Source of the DNA: Eubacterium sp.
Lineage (GTDB): Bacteria; Bacillota; Clostridia; Lachnospirales; Lachnospiraceae
Length of the DNA stretch: 64,000 nucleotides
NCBI GenBank assembly: GCA_022764165.1
Contig: JALERM010000186.1
Span: 33,243 to 97,242 of the forward strand
Direction of reading: 5' to 3'
Below the pieces are notes generated by a model. It was given only the letters and a program-made list of their open reading frames with translations. It was not told the origin of the DNA and searched no databases. Shown one piece after another: positions 28,793 to 38,586 of this stretch. Made by a program: the position numbers and the translations under genes. Within the stretch, counting starts at the first letter, position 1; every line of letters begins with the position of its first letter.

Positions 28793-30016
28793 TTAAAGAT
28801 AATAGACTCCGTCCTGACGACAAATATGTCTTGTATCAAAAACAATTTTATTTTCCAGCTTATCCATGTTCTCTTTAATCTCCTGATGATCCACCAAAAT
28901 AACAACCAGATCAACAGCCTGCAAAAATTCATCCAGATTATGATATTGGTTTGGAACAATATCTCTGTCCACCATCGGGTCATAGATTTTCACCCGGTTT
29001 CCGCAAAGATGCCTTTTCAAAGAGGACAACATCTGCAAGGTAGGTGAATCTCTGACATCGTCTACATCAGCCTTGTAAGTCAACCCATAAAATCCTACCC
29101 TGCTGACATCTTCAATCCCGCATTGGTTCATAACTTCAGACACTCGACCAAGTACATATTCAGGCATAGAATCATTCACTTCACGGGCTGCTTTAATCAC
29201 GTGGGTCAGACTTGGAAAATCACCTACGAGGAACCACGGATCAATAGGAATACAATGTCCCCCGACGCCTGGCCCGGGCGACAGGATATTCACCCTTGGA
29301 TGCTGATTGGCAATCCGAATAATTTCGTAAACGTCCAGATCTTGTTCATGACATATTCTGGCCAATTCGTTCGCATAAGCAATGTTGATATCGCGAAAAG
29401 TATTCTCAACGACCTTACTCATCTCTGCTGCCCGAATACTTGTCACTGTAATAGTACCCTGGCAGAAAAAACTGTAGAGAGACTTTATTTTTTCTCCGAT
29501 CACCGGGTCATCTGCACCAATCGTGCGATCATTATGTAATAATTCATAAATCATATTTCCCGGAATGATTCTTTCCGGTGCATGAGCCAGATGGACATCC
29601 TCGCCGATAACCAGACCATACTCCTGGATCACAGGCCGTATATAGGTATCAATAGTACCAGGTGATACAGTCGACTCGATGACAATCACTGATCCTTTAT
29701 CACATACCGGCAATACTGATCTGACTGCAGTTACTACATAAGAGGCATCCACTTTCTTCGTTATTTCTTCATAAGGTGTCGGAACCGAAATAATATACGT
29801 ATCCGCCTTTACATATTCTGTTGTAAATAAAACACCATTCTTTCTGGCTTCCTGATATAATTCTTCCAGCCCCTCTTCTTTTAAAGGCAGCTGTCCGACA
29901 TTCAGAGTCTCGACCCGTTCTCTTTTATAATCAGTACCCACTGCTTCTACGCCATGAGCAGCCATCATCAGAAGCGTCGGCAGCCCGATATACCCCAGCC
30001 CTACTACATTTACCAT
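28793..30016 (-). CDS. wecC: UDP-N-acetyl-D-mannosamine dehydrogenase-like nucleotide-sugar dehydrogenase
   Basis: VNVVGLGYIGLPTLLMMAAHGVEAVGTD ... GPGVGGHCIPIDPWFLVGDFP. Confidence 0.92.
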   Translation of the reverse strand: MVNVVGLGYIGLPTLLMMAAHGVEAVGTDYKRERVETLNVGQLPLKEEGLEELYQEARKNGVLFTTEYVKADTYIISVPTPYEEITKKVDASYVVTAVRSVLPVCDKGSVIVIESTVSPGTIDTYIRPVIQEYGLVIGEDVHLAHAPERIIPGNMIYELLHNDRTIGADDPVIGEKIKSLYSFFCQGTITVTSIRAAEMSKVVENTFRDINIAYANELARICHEQDLDVYEIIRIANQHPRVNILSPGPGVGGHCIPIDPWFLVGDFPSLTHVIKAAREVNDSMPEYVLGRVSEVMNQCGIEDVSRVGFYGLTYKADVDDVRDSPTLQMLSSLKRHLCGNRVKIYDPMVDRDIVPNQYHNLDEFLQAVDLVVILVDHQEIKENMDKLENKIVFDTRHICRQDGVYYL

Positions 30017-30033
30017 GATTTTCCCTCATATCT

Positions 30034-30798
30034 CTATCTTTTATTTTTGAACATTACCTTAAGCTTATATCTTAACACATACATCATAAAACTTATATTT
30101 CCAACCATATACCGATTCCAGAGTCGACGTGGTTCCTGCATAAATCGATAAAACCATTCCAGACCGCACTTCTGCATCCACAGCGGTGCTCTTTTTGTTG
30201 CTCCGGCTATGACATCAAAGCTTCCACCCACACCCATGACAAAAGGTATATTCAGATCTTTCAAATGCTGTCGAATCCAATATTCCTTCTTGGGCGATGA
30301 AAATGCTACAAACATAATGTCAGCACCCGACGCTGCCATGTTCTTTACAATCTGTGGCTCTTCTTCCTCCGTAAAATAACCATTTCTATAACCGACAACC
30401 TGTAAAGAAGGGTACTTTTCCTCAAATATTTCTTTCACTTTTTCCACTACTTCTTCTCTGGCACCAAACAAATAAATCTTGTACCCCCTGACAGATGAAT
30501 CCTCAACAAGACGCATGAACAGATCACAACCTGTCACACGCTCTTTCACAGGTACATTTAGCAATCGTGCTGCCAACAAGATAGAAAATCCATCCGCATT
30601 GATAAGCGGACACTCATTTACGATTTTTCGAAGCTTCTCATCTTTACGCATGAGATTTATCTTCAGGGCATTAATCACCACATGCTGTACCGGCACCCGG
30701 CGTTCAACCATTTCCTCAACAGCCTCCACCGTCTCATCCATCGACATAGCATTGACATATGTATTCAATATCGGATATCTCTTGTCAGCCAGATTCAT
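30034..30798 (-). CDS. tagA: WecG/TagA/CpsF family glycosyltransferase
   Basis: VNALKINLMRKDEKLRKIVNECPLINADG ... GVGGSFDVIAGATKRAPLWMQKCGLEWFYRFMQEPRRLWNRYMVGN. Confidence 0.94.
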   Translation of the reverse strand: MNLADKRYPILNTYVNAMSMDETVEAVEEMVERRVPVQHVVINALKINLMRKDEKLRKIVNECPLINADGFSILLAARLLNVPVKERVTGCDLFMRLVEDSSVRGYKIYLFGAREEVVEKVKEIFEEKYPSLQVVGYRNGYFTEEEEPQIVKNMAASGADIMFVAFSSPKKEYWIRQHLKDLNIPFVMGVGGSFDVIAGATKRAPLWMQKCGLEWFYRFMQEPRRLWNRYMVGNISFMMYVLRYKLKVMFKNKR

Positions 30799-30897
30799 TT
30801 TATACGCCTTTCATTCTATTCCTGTTTTACATATTCCAACTGAAATTGTAACATATTATTATTTTTTTGTAAAATGTTATTTATAAATAGAAAAACC

Positions 30898-30927
30898 GGC
30901 GTATACGAATATTACTCCCCATACGCC
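30898..30927 (-). terminator. Hairpin GGCGTAT...ATACGCC between glycan cluster and SLH gene
   Basis: ggcgtat acgaatattactcccc atacgcc. Confidence 0.45.
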
Positions 30928-30968
30928 AGCCATCTATAGGTCTGACAAACAATTATTCTACTGTCAAA

Positions 30969-32360
30969 TTACTGCTCATCACCATATGCACGGTAAAGGA
31001 ATGTTACAACCTGAGCTCTGGTACAGTTAGATTTCGGTTCAAAATGGGTTGCATCTTTACCTGCTGTAATACCGTTCTCATATGCCCAAAGAATTGCATT
31101 GTAATAATAATCACTTTCCTTCACATCAACAAACGGATTTTCTGTTGTCTCTGATTTCGGTTCACCCTCATTACGATGCAGGAAGGATACAAACTGAGCT
31201 CTGGTAACGATGTCGTTTGGTGCAAAATGGGTCTCATCCTTACCCACTGTGATATTGTTCTCGGCAGCCCACAATACTGCTTTGTAATAATAATCATCTG
31301 CTGTGACATCAACAAATGGATTTTCTGTTGTTTTAGGCTCAGGCTCATCCATAGTTCTCCAAAGGAAGGTTACAACCTGGGCACGTGTACAGGCAGCACT
31401 GGGAGCAAAATGAGTTTCATCTTTACCCACTGTGATATTATTTCTTACAGCCCAGAGAACTGCATCATAATAATAATCATTTTCATTGACATCTACAAAC
31501 GGATTCACTGTTATCGTATCGGTGAAAGCTACTTCCGAAGATTTTAACAGACTGACTGTGATATCCGCAATCCCACTGCCAACTGCAGTGATTTCGCCAT
31601 CGGATACCGTGCAGACAAGACTATCTGATGTCTGATAATTCAAGTAACCAGGCTCAATATACGTATTCGCAAAACCATTATCAAAATAGAACTGAACAGA
31701 AGCTGTCTCTCCCACATTCAATGTGGTCTTGTCAGTGGATATTCCATAAACAAGTTCCTCAAAATCCGGATCAAACTGTATATCACGAAATGCGGCAGCA
31801 TCTGTATAGGCGTTTTCAGACACGCCATCAGCCTCATCAATACCGAAACACTGTACCCAATATGGTACTTCGTTGATTAGAACAGCTCCAATGCCGATGG
31901 ACTGGTAATCTTCATCCAGAATATTGCTCCGATGTCCTTCTGAGTTCATCCATGAATTCATAACCGATGCAGCTGAACCCTGTCCGGCTGCAATGTTTTC
32001 ACCATACATCTTGTCACACGCCGTAAAGCAAGCCTCATTGATTGGGCGTGTATGGCTAAAATAAATACCTATTTCACTGCCGCGCAGCATAGCAGCCTCA
32101 AGAAGACTTCGGTCCATTATAAGTGGTGCCACCCCCTCTTTTTGACGCTCTTCATTCACCAGTTCCAACACCTCAAAAGCTTCTGAATAAGATTCCTGTG
32201 AATAAACTGTAGCCGTGGCGACATTCTCATTTTCTTCTATATCTTTACTCTCAAAAGATGTGTTTTCGTCTACCGCAACTCCAGGCTCCTGTGCATATAC
32301 CGTATGAGTTATTAGCAAGCTTATCGCCAAAGCCATTGTGAGTATCGTTTTTTTATACAT
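30969..32360 (-). CDS. Secreted CAP/SCP-domain protein with BIG2-like region and three SLH-like repeats
   Basis: Signal peptide from MYKKTILTMALAISLLITHTVYA; LELVNEERQKEGVAPLIMDRSLLEAAMLRGSE...HRSNILDEDYQSIGIG; C-terminal SLH-like repeats. Confidence 0.88.
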   Translation of the reverse strand: MYKKTILTMALAISLLITHTVYAQEPGVAVDENTSFESKDIEENENVATATVYSQESYSEAFEVLELVNEERQKEGVAPLIMDRSLLEAAMLRGSEIGIYFSHTRPINEACFTACDKMYGENIAAGQGSAASVMNSWMNSEGHRSNILDEDYQSIGIGAVLINEVPYWVQCFGIDEADGVSENAYTDAAAFRDIQFDPDFEELVYGISTDKTTLNVGETASVQFYFDNGFANTYIEPGYLNYQTSDSLVCTVSDGEITAVGSGIADITVSLLKSSEVAFTDTITVNPFVDVNENDYYYDAVLWAVRNNITVGKDETHFAPSAACTRAQVVTFLWRTMDEPEPKTTENPFVDVTADDYYYKAVLWAAENNITVGKDETHFAPNDIVTRAQFVSFLHRNEGEPKSETTENPFVDVKESDYYYNAILWAYENGITAGKDATHFEPKSNCTRAQVVTFLYRAYGDEQ

Positions 32361-32397
32361 AATGCGCCCTCTCCTTTCACATGAGCAAATCATAACA

Positions 32398-32448
32398 AAA
32401 AGAGCTGTCGTACCAAATTTCATTTTCAGTACAACAGCCCCTTTTGCA
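32398..32448 (-). terminator. Terminator after the 1808-aa surface protein gene
   Basis: Minus: GGGGCTGTTGTAC...GGTACGACAGCTCTTTTTG. Confidence 0.75.
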
Positions 32449-32484
32449 TCTTAATTAAAATAAGTTATCCTATTGTTTGCTAAA

Positions 32485-35400
32485 TTACTCCTCATCACCA
32501 TATGCCCGGTAAAGGAATGTTACAACCTGAGCTCGTGTACAGCTTGATTTTGGTGCAAAATGAGTTTCATCCTTACCTACGGTAATTCCGTTCTCATATG
32601 CCCAGAGAACTGCATTGTAATAGTAATCACTTTCGCTCACATCAACGAATGGATTCTCTGTGGTCTCCGGTTTTGGTTCCCCTTCATTACGATGCAGGAA
32701 AGCTACGAACTGAGCTCTCGTAACTGTAGCACCTGGTGCAAAGTGAGTATCATCTTTACCTACGGTAATACCATTCTCAGAAGCCCACAGTACTGCTTTG
32801 TAATAATAATCATCCTCAGTAACATCAACAAACGGATTTTCTGTAGTTTCAGGTTCCGGTTCACCCATGGTTCTCCACAGGAAAGTTACAACCTGAGCTC
32901 GGGTGCAGGCAGCACTCGGTGCAAAATGAGTCTCATCTTTACCTACAGTGATGTTATTTTCTACAGCCCAAAGTACTGCGTCATAGTAATAATCATCTTT
33001 GCTCACATCTTCAAATGGATTCGGATTATACTCTCTGGAACTGATGTATTTGACACCATCAACAGTAACCGTTGCAGTATACTTGATCAAACCATCTTCT
33101 GTCTTAGAAGACTCCATGTCTGCCTGTTTAACTGTTTTCTCAAGAGTCTTTCCACATACATCACACTTGAATGTAACGGTTGCAGTAGTACATTTATTAT
33201 CCCATGTCCACTGAACTGCTGCCTCCTGTGTTACGTTTCCGGCTTTATCTTTTTCTTCCTGATTCTGGTAAGAATGATTGCCAGCTGTAACACTTGCAGT
33301 TGAAGTCTCACCGTTGGAAAGTTTTGCTGTAAATTTACCAGTTGTACAATCTCCTGAAACAGTCGCCACTTCACGGCTGCTCAGAGAAGGATTCTCCCAG
33401 ATACAGTCAAATTTGTGATCTTTCAGATCAGTCGGTACTGTATACATGGATGCTTCTGTTTTGCCTGTAGACCATGTCCACACTTTGGTAGTTTTACCTG
33501 CATAAGATTTCACCTGACCATCTGTAAGTACTTTGTCATTACTTCTGAGATGATCTTCTACAGTTTCATCATCTTCCAGTTCAAATGCATGACCACAATC
33601 GATACATACATAACTGGTACCTGTCTGCCAGTTTCCACCGTTATCTTTGGTGTAATATGTTTCGTTGAACTTGATGTAGGTATGTCCGTCACCGGTTGGG
33701 ATTTCGGTTGCTGTAACATCTACGGTTCCAGCTTCGCCGCCATAAACAACGCTGATGTTCTCAGTTGGAAGACTGTCTTCATCTAAAGTATATCCTTCAA
33801 TTTCGCCTATAGCAGTTTTGATATCATCAGCAGTAAAGGCGTAGGTGTCATCTTTAGGGCCTTCTTTTTCAGCCTTTGTTTCAAGAAGAATTATCTTATC
33901 TTCTTCATTTTCTGCGTCAACAGTTGCGGAATCATAAACAGTGATGTTCAGAGTTGCTGTTGCTTTTTCTTTTGATGCAGTCAATGACACTGTTTCTGTT
34001 GCACCATAAGTAACATCAACATCTTTGTATTCGTATGCATCCAGTACATAGTTCTCAGGTAACTCTAATCCCTCTGCTTTTGCCTGAATATCCGCTGCCT
34101 TGAAAGTATGAGGGTCACCTTTCGCACCTTCTGCTGTCAATGTTCCAGACTGTAAAAGCTGTGCATCTTCTCCGGTTCCATCTTTTATTTCAATAGAAAG
34201 GGTTGCTGTTGCCTGAACTTTTGATGCAGTCAAAGATACTGTCTCTTCAGAACCATAAGCAACATCTACATCCGTATATTCATACGTATCCAGTACATAG
34301 TTATCAGACAGTTCTTGTGCCACTTCTTCCGCTTTTGCCTTGATATCTGCCGCTTCAAAAGTATGTTTCTCATCTTTCACACCAGCTGCTGTCAGCGTTC
34401 CTGACTGCAAAAGCTGTGCATCTTCTCCGGTTCCATCTTTTATTTCGATAGAAAGCGTTGCTGTTGCCTGTTCTGGCTCTTTTTTTGTAGCTGTCAAAGA
34501 TACTGTTTCTGTTGCACCATAAGTAACATCAACATTTGTATACTCATATGCATCCAGCACATAGTTTTCAGGCAGTTCTTGTGCCACTTCTTCCGCTTTT
34601 TCCTTGATATCTGCCGCTACAAAAGTATGTTTCTCATCTTTCACACCATCTGCTGTCAAAGTTCCTGACTTCAAAAGCTGCGCATCTTCTCCGGTTCCGT
34701 CTTTTATTTCGATAGAAAGGGTTGCTGTTGCCTGAACTTGTGATGCAGTCAAAGATACTGTCTCTGTTGCACCATATGCAACATTTACATCTTTATAATC
34801 GTATGTATCAAGTACATAATTCTCAGGTAACTCTAATCCCTCTGCTTTTGCCTGAATATCCGCTGCCTTGAATGTATGAGGGGCATCTTTCACACCTTCT
34901 GCCGTCAATGTTCCAGACTGCAAAAGCTGTGCATCTTCTCCAGTTCCATCTTTTATTTCGATAGAAAGAGTTGCGGTTGCCTGTTCTGCTTCCTTAGTTG
35001 CCGTCAAAGTAACTGTCTCAACCTTGCCATATTCAACAGGCACATCTTTAAACTCATAATCATCCAGTGTGTATCCTTCTTTCTGGCTGATCATCTCCTG
35101 AGCTTTAGCTTCAATCTCTTCACTCTGGAAAATATATTTTGTTTCCTGTGAATTTTCTTCGCGAGCAACCTCTATTACATCATTGCTTACTGTTGTCTGT
35201 TCACCATCTACATTCTCTTTGATCTCAATCTCAAGAATCGCATATTCCTCTTTAGTTTCAGCAGCATCCACTGTCTCAGCAGTATCAGTTACCATTGTGG
35301 TATCCTGCAGCCGGCCACAATCAGAACAACGGCTTACTGTATACTTATCCTCTGTACAGCTTGCCGGAACTGTCACATTTTTATAACTGTGACTTCCGCC

Positions 35401-37884
35401 TGCCAGATGGCTCATATCAATGGTACCAACAATATTAGCACTCCACATGAACTCATCGTTATCATTTTCTTCACTATTGTTGTAGTAACTATTATAAGAC
35501 GGTTCATAATTGGTTTCTGCAAACTGATAACCATAGCTGCTGTAATCTGTTAACTGACCAAAATCTTTACCGGAAATAAATGCATAGTTAGTTGCAACAG
35601 ATACATACATTTTTCCATCTGCTTTGATAGTCATATCAGCAATCGGAGGATTCTCAACTGTGATTCCGTTTGTTCCAGAATCACCACTGGTCATGGTAAA
35701 TGCCAGACCTCCGAGACCATTGGACATATCACGTTTGCCACTTACTTCTGTATATTCAATCAGTTTTTCCACAGCACCTGTTTTCAGGTCATAGGAAAGG
35801 ATACAGTTAGATAGGCTGAAGTAAATCTTATCATTGTAATATGCGCAGGAGATTGAAATGGAAGGATATTCTTCTACATATGCCTGATGCTCCTCATACA
35901 GTTCTGCAAGTGCAGCATTGTCTTCCATCGCTCCGCTTGTCGGATTATAAACCTGACCATTATTGAAGTCAATCAGTGTACCGAACTCATCACTGGAATC
36001 GGACATGGAAGCATTATCATGGTAAGCAATCTTATATTCTGTATCAGAAAACAGTCCTTCATAATCTGTGATAGAACCATCATCAGCTGCTCTGCTGCTG
36101 GAACTGCTGCCATTTCCATAATTTCTCATAATATCCAGCAGATCTGTAGAGTCATAGAGATAATAAATTTTATCACCGACTTTATACGGCTGGCTCTTTA
36201 CAAAAGCAACCCATGCCTCTTCATAAGTCTGGTCAGTAGCAATATTTTCATACAGCGTACGGATTTCTTTAAAGTTATCCTTGTACATCTCACGGCAGGA
36301 AGTATCACTGAACATAAAGTACAGGTGATTCAGGTTACCATCTGTCTCCACGCGGTCACGATTCATACACTCGATATAGATATCCACATAACAAGGATCT
36401 ACATAATACCACTTGCCGTCAAGTTTTACTGCATTCCAGTAATGAGCTTCGCCAAATGGGGAGTTCTGACCGAACATGGTAACATCCTTCGCATCAAAGA
36501 TAATCTTTACATAGTCAGCAATTGCAGCAGAATCCTTGCTCCATTTGTAATTGCCATCCTCATCTTTTACCGGATTTCCATCGCTGTCCAGTTCATAGTT
36601 CAGCTCCTTATAGGATTTCCAATTCTCAGCTGTATCAATATCAGTTGCACCATCTTTCAGATAAATCTCCGGATGTGCACACTGCAGCAGATATGCATAA
36701 ACATTGGCATAACCGAAACATACAGCTTTGTGACCTACAAAAACACCAATCTGGTTGGATCCCCACATACCGACGATAGCAGCAGCTGTGGAAGCAGCCT
36801 GCTGCTCTCCGCTGCCGCCTTTTTCCTGCACATCTACCATGAAAGCTTCTGCCTGCTGAGTAGCAATCGCTTCTGCCTGTTCTTCCCCATATGCATCTTT
36901 CAGTGCATCATAGGTTCCATCGTGTACCTGCTGTTTAATCATATTATACATACAGTTATAAGCATATGTATAAAGCGGATTCTCTGCCGGTTCCGGCTCT
37001 ACCATTTCTTTCATGATAGAGTCCATGGCAAACTGACAATTATTAGCCAGCCAGTCATTCAGTGCCATATATGTCTGCATCTCTGTCATATCATCTTCCA
37101 GAACAGACAGAGCCTCATTTCTTCCTGCAATTACTTCATCTTTATATTCAGAAACTGCAAACTGAGTACCCAGATAATACAGCTGAACAATACCAGACAA
37201 AGTAGCATAATCAACATAACCTGCCTGGGCAGCATCTTCCGGAATGCTTGCGATATCCAGAAGTGATCCAATTGGGCTGGAATTGGTATCTCTGGTTGTG
37301 TTATAAGGCACCTGAACACCAAAGATGTCTGCGTTATCTTCACAAAGCTGCAGATACTGTGCATACATGCCCAGAAGTTCCTGGCTCTGTTCCTCTGACA
37401 GATTGTATACGGTCTTTAATTCTTCAGCCGCCATAACAATCATAGGATCCATCTCAACTTCAGCGGTGGTAACCTGACCTTCGTCATCCGTCTCATATGT
37501 AACATCGGCAGCACCTTCCATACCCGTCTCGTCCAGTACCTCTGCTGTAGCATTATCCATCTCTTCAGAAGTAATTCCAAAACGTGACAAATCCAGACTG
37601 CCATCAAAACCATTGAAAATCCAGTTTTTAATAGCATCCTTCAGCTTACTCTCAGGGGTTTCCTTCTGAACTTCATGCTCTGTACTCTCAATCATGTTGC
37701 CCATAGCCCCTATAATCCGGGCAGCTGCTATATTATCCTGAGCAGTCTGACTAAGTACAACTTCACTCGATCCTTCGGTGCTTTCCTCTGTATTCGCAGG
37801 GGCAGCAAAAGCAGGTGTCAGTGAGCTTGCTGTCATCGCAAAAGTGAGCAATCCGGCAGTAAGCTTAGCACCATATTTTTTCAT
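32485..37884 (-). CDS. Very large secreted surface protein: transglutaminase-like domain, tandem repeats, zinc-ribbon-like spacer, three SLH-like repeats
   Basis: Signal peptide MKKYGAKLTAGLLTFAMTASSLTPAFAAP; AVCFGYANVYAYLLQ...AHYWNAVKLDGKWYYVDPCYVDIY; repeated QATATLSIEIKDGTGEDAQLLQSG; C-term SLH-like. Confidence 0.9.
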   Translation of the reverse strand: MKKYGAKLTAGLLTFAMTASSLTPAFAAPANTEESTEGSSEVVLSQTAQDNIAAARIIGAMGNMIESTEHEVQKETPESKLKDAIKNWIFNGFDGSLDLSRFGITSEEMDNATAEVLDETGMEGAADVTYETDDEGQVTTAEVEMDPMIVMAAEELKTVYNLSEEQSQELLGMYAQYLQLCEDNADIFGVQVPYNTTRDTNSSPIGSLLDIASIPEDAAQAGYVDYATLSGIVQLYYLGTQFAVSEYKDEVIAGRNEALSVLEDDMTEMQTYMALNDWLANNCQFAMDSIMKEMVEPEPAENPLYTYAYNCMYNMIKQQVHDGTYDALKDAYGEEQAEAIATQQAEAFMVDVQEKGGSGEQQAASTAAAIVGMWGSNQIGVFVGHKAVCFGYANVYAYLLQCAHPEIYLKDGATDIDTAENWKSYKELNYELDSDGNPVKDEDGNYKWSKDSAAIADYVKIIFDAKDVTMFGQNSPFGEAHYWNAVKLDGKWYYVDPCYVDIYIECMNRDRVETDGNLNHLYFMFSDTSCREMYKDNFKEIRTLYENIATDQTYEEAWVAFVKSQPYKVGDKIYYLYDSTDLLDIMRNYGNGSSSSSRAADDGSITDYEGLFSDTEYKIAYHDNASMSDSSDEFGTLIDFNNGQVYNPTSGAMEDNAALAELYEEHQAYVEEYPSISISCAYYNDKIYFSLSNCILSYDLKTGAVEKLIEYTEVSGKRDMSNGLGGLAFTMTSGDSGTNGITVENPPIADMTIKADGKMYVSVATNYAFISGKDFGQLTDYSSYGYQFAETNYEPSYNSYYNNSEENDNDEFMWSANIVGTIDMSHLAGGSHSYKNVTVPASCTEDKYTVSRCSDCGRLQDTTMVTDTAETVDAAETKEEYAILEIEIKENVDGEQTTVSNDVIEVAREENSQETKYIFQSEEIEAKAQEMISQKEGYTLDDYEFKDVPVEYGKVETVTLTATKEAEQATATLSIEIKDGTGEDAQLLQSGTLTAEGVKDAPHTFKAADIQAKAEGLELPENYVLDTYDYKDVNVAYGATETVSLTASQVQATATLSIEIKDGTGEDAQLLKSGTLTADGVKDEKHTFVAADIKEKAEEVAQELPENYVLDAYEYTNVDVTYGATETVSLTATKKEPEQATATLSIEIKDGTGEDAQLLQSGTLTAAGVKDEKHTFEAADIKAKAEEVAQELSDNYVLDTYEYTDVDVAYGSEETVSLTASKVQATATLSIEIKDGTGEDAQLLQSGTLTAEGAKGDPHTFKAADIQAKAEGLELPENYVLDAYEYKDVDVTYGATETVSLTASKEKATATLNITVYDSATVDAENEEDKIILLETKAEKEGPKDDTYAFTADDIKTAIGEIEGYTLDEDSLPTENISVVYGGEAGTVDVTATEIPTGDGHTYIKFNETYYTKDNGGNWQTGTSYVCIDCGHAFELEDDETVEDHLRSNDKVLTDGQVKSYAGKTTKVWTWSTGKTEASMYTVPTDLKDHKFDCIWENPSLSSREVATVSGDCTTGKFTAKLSNGETSTASVTAGNHSYQNQEEKDKAGNVTQEAAVQWTWDNKCTTATVTFKCDVCGKTLEKTVKQADMESSKTEDGLIKYTATVTVDGVKYISSREYNPNPFEDVSKDDYYYDAVLWAVENNITVGKDETHFAPSAACTRAQVVTFLWRTMGEPEPETTENPFVDVTEDDYYYKAVLWASENGITVGKDDTHFAPGATVTRAQFVAFLHRNEGEPKPETTENPFVDVSESDYYYNAVLWAYENGITVGKDETHFAPKSSCTRAQVVTFLYRAYGDEE
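33960..34995 (-). repeat. Four near-identical tandem coding repeats of about 250 bp inside the 1808-aa protein
   Basis: ATATLSIEIKDGTGEDAQLL(Q/K)SGTLTA(E/D/A)G(V/A)K..HTF.AADI..KAE..ELP(E/D)NYVLD.Y.Y.DV.V.YG..ETVSLTA repeated; more diverged copies flank both sides. Confidence 0.92.
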
Positions 37885-38180
37885 ACTCTCATTTCCTCCT
37901 TCAACATTCAATGTTTCTTTGTTTCACTTTTCTTTTTTTCCTTATTAATTTGGAGAACAAAGAAGATGCTCTTATCCCTGTATATCCATCATGATCCTCC
38001 CCATTCATGAATAAACGATGTTGTTTCCGGACCTGCAGTCACAGAAAACAAGTGCATTATTCTATTGAAATAGCGTACCACGAACCACTTCCGATATCAA
38101 GTAATAATTGCCTAAATATTGTACAAAATAAATACCAAAACACTGAACAAACTCCCCAAAATTCCTATTTTCTCATTTTC

Positions 38181-38359
38181 AAGTACGCCTCGGCGTACTT
38201 GCTGCGAGGTGCGCGTCATGCTTTGCATGACACGATACATCTGCGCACCTCTGCAATCCGCCGGAGGCTTTATCTTGGAAGGAGATTGGACTCCCACCAA
38301 GACTAAATTGTTACAACTCACCACCTATAGAGGTGGGAGTCTTATCTCCTTTCAAGATA
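38181..38359. repeat. Highly palindromic element: three nested/adjacent inverted repeats, candidate PATE/MITE or structured RNA
   Basis: AAGTACGCC-TC-GGCGTACTT; GAGGTGCGC-(GTCATGC-TTT-GCATGAC)-...-GCGCACCTC; ATCTTGGAAGGAGATTGGACTCCCACC...GGTGGGAGTCTTATCTCCTTTCAAGAT. Confidence 0.8.
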
Positions 38360-38586
38360 AAAATAATAAGGTCACTCAATTCCCCGATTGTCCGCACATT
38401 TCTAATATCTACTGCCGGTATATCAATACCAAATGCATCTTCCAGATCACCCAGCATTACCACAACTTCTACCGAAGAAAGCCCCATATCCGCAAAAAGT
38501 TCTGTCTCTGAAGTGAGTGTTATTTCCGTCTCTGTGGATTCTTTAATCACCTCAATGATTTTTTTCTTTACATCTTGTATTTTCAT
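38311..38586 (-). CDS. Acyl carrier protein
   Basis: ETELFADMGLSSVEVVVMLGDLEDAFGIDIP (phosphopantetheine Ser in DMGLSSVE); C-terminal 11 residues lie in the palindromic element. Confidence 0.88.
   Translation of the reverse strand: MKIQDVKKKIIEVIKESTETEITLTSETELFADMGLSSVEVVVMLGDLEDAFGIDIPAVDIRNVRTIGELSDLIIFILKGDKTPTSIGGEL

Noticed and set aside
32560-33303. 247-aa plus-strand ORF
   Set aside because: Antisense to SLH-like repeats; no recognisable domain and repeats the same artefact opposite other SLH genes
35887-37266. 459-aa plus-strand ORF opposite the 1808-aa surface protein
   Set aside because: Antisense shadow ORF with low-complexity Ile/Ser/Cys-rich composition; the minus strand has signal peptide, domains and repeats
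38112-38324. 70-aa minus-strand ORF (MVSCNNLVLVGVQSPSKIKPPADCRGAQ...)
   Set aside because: Reads straight through the palindromic element; better explained as structured non-coding DNA
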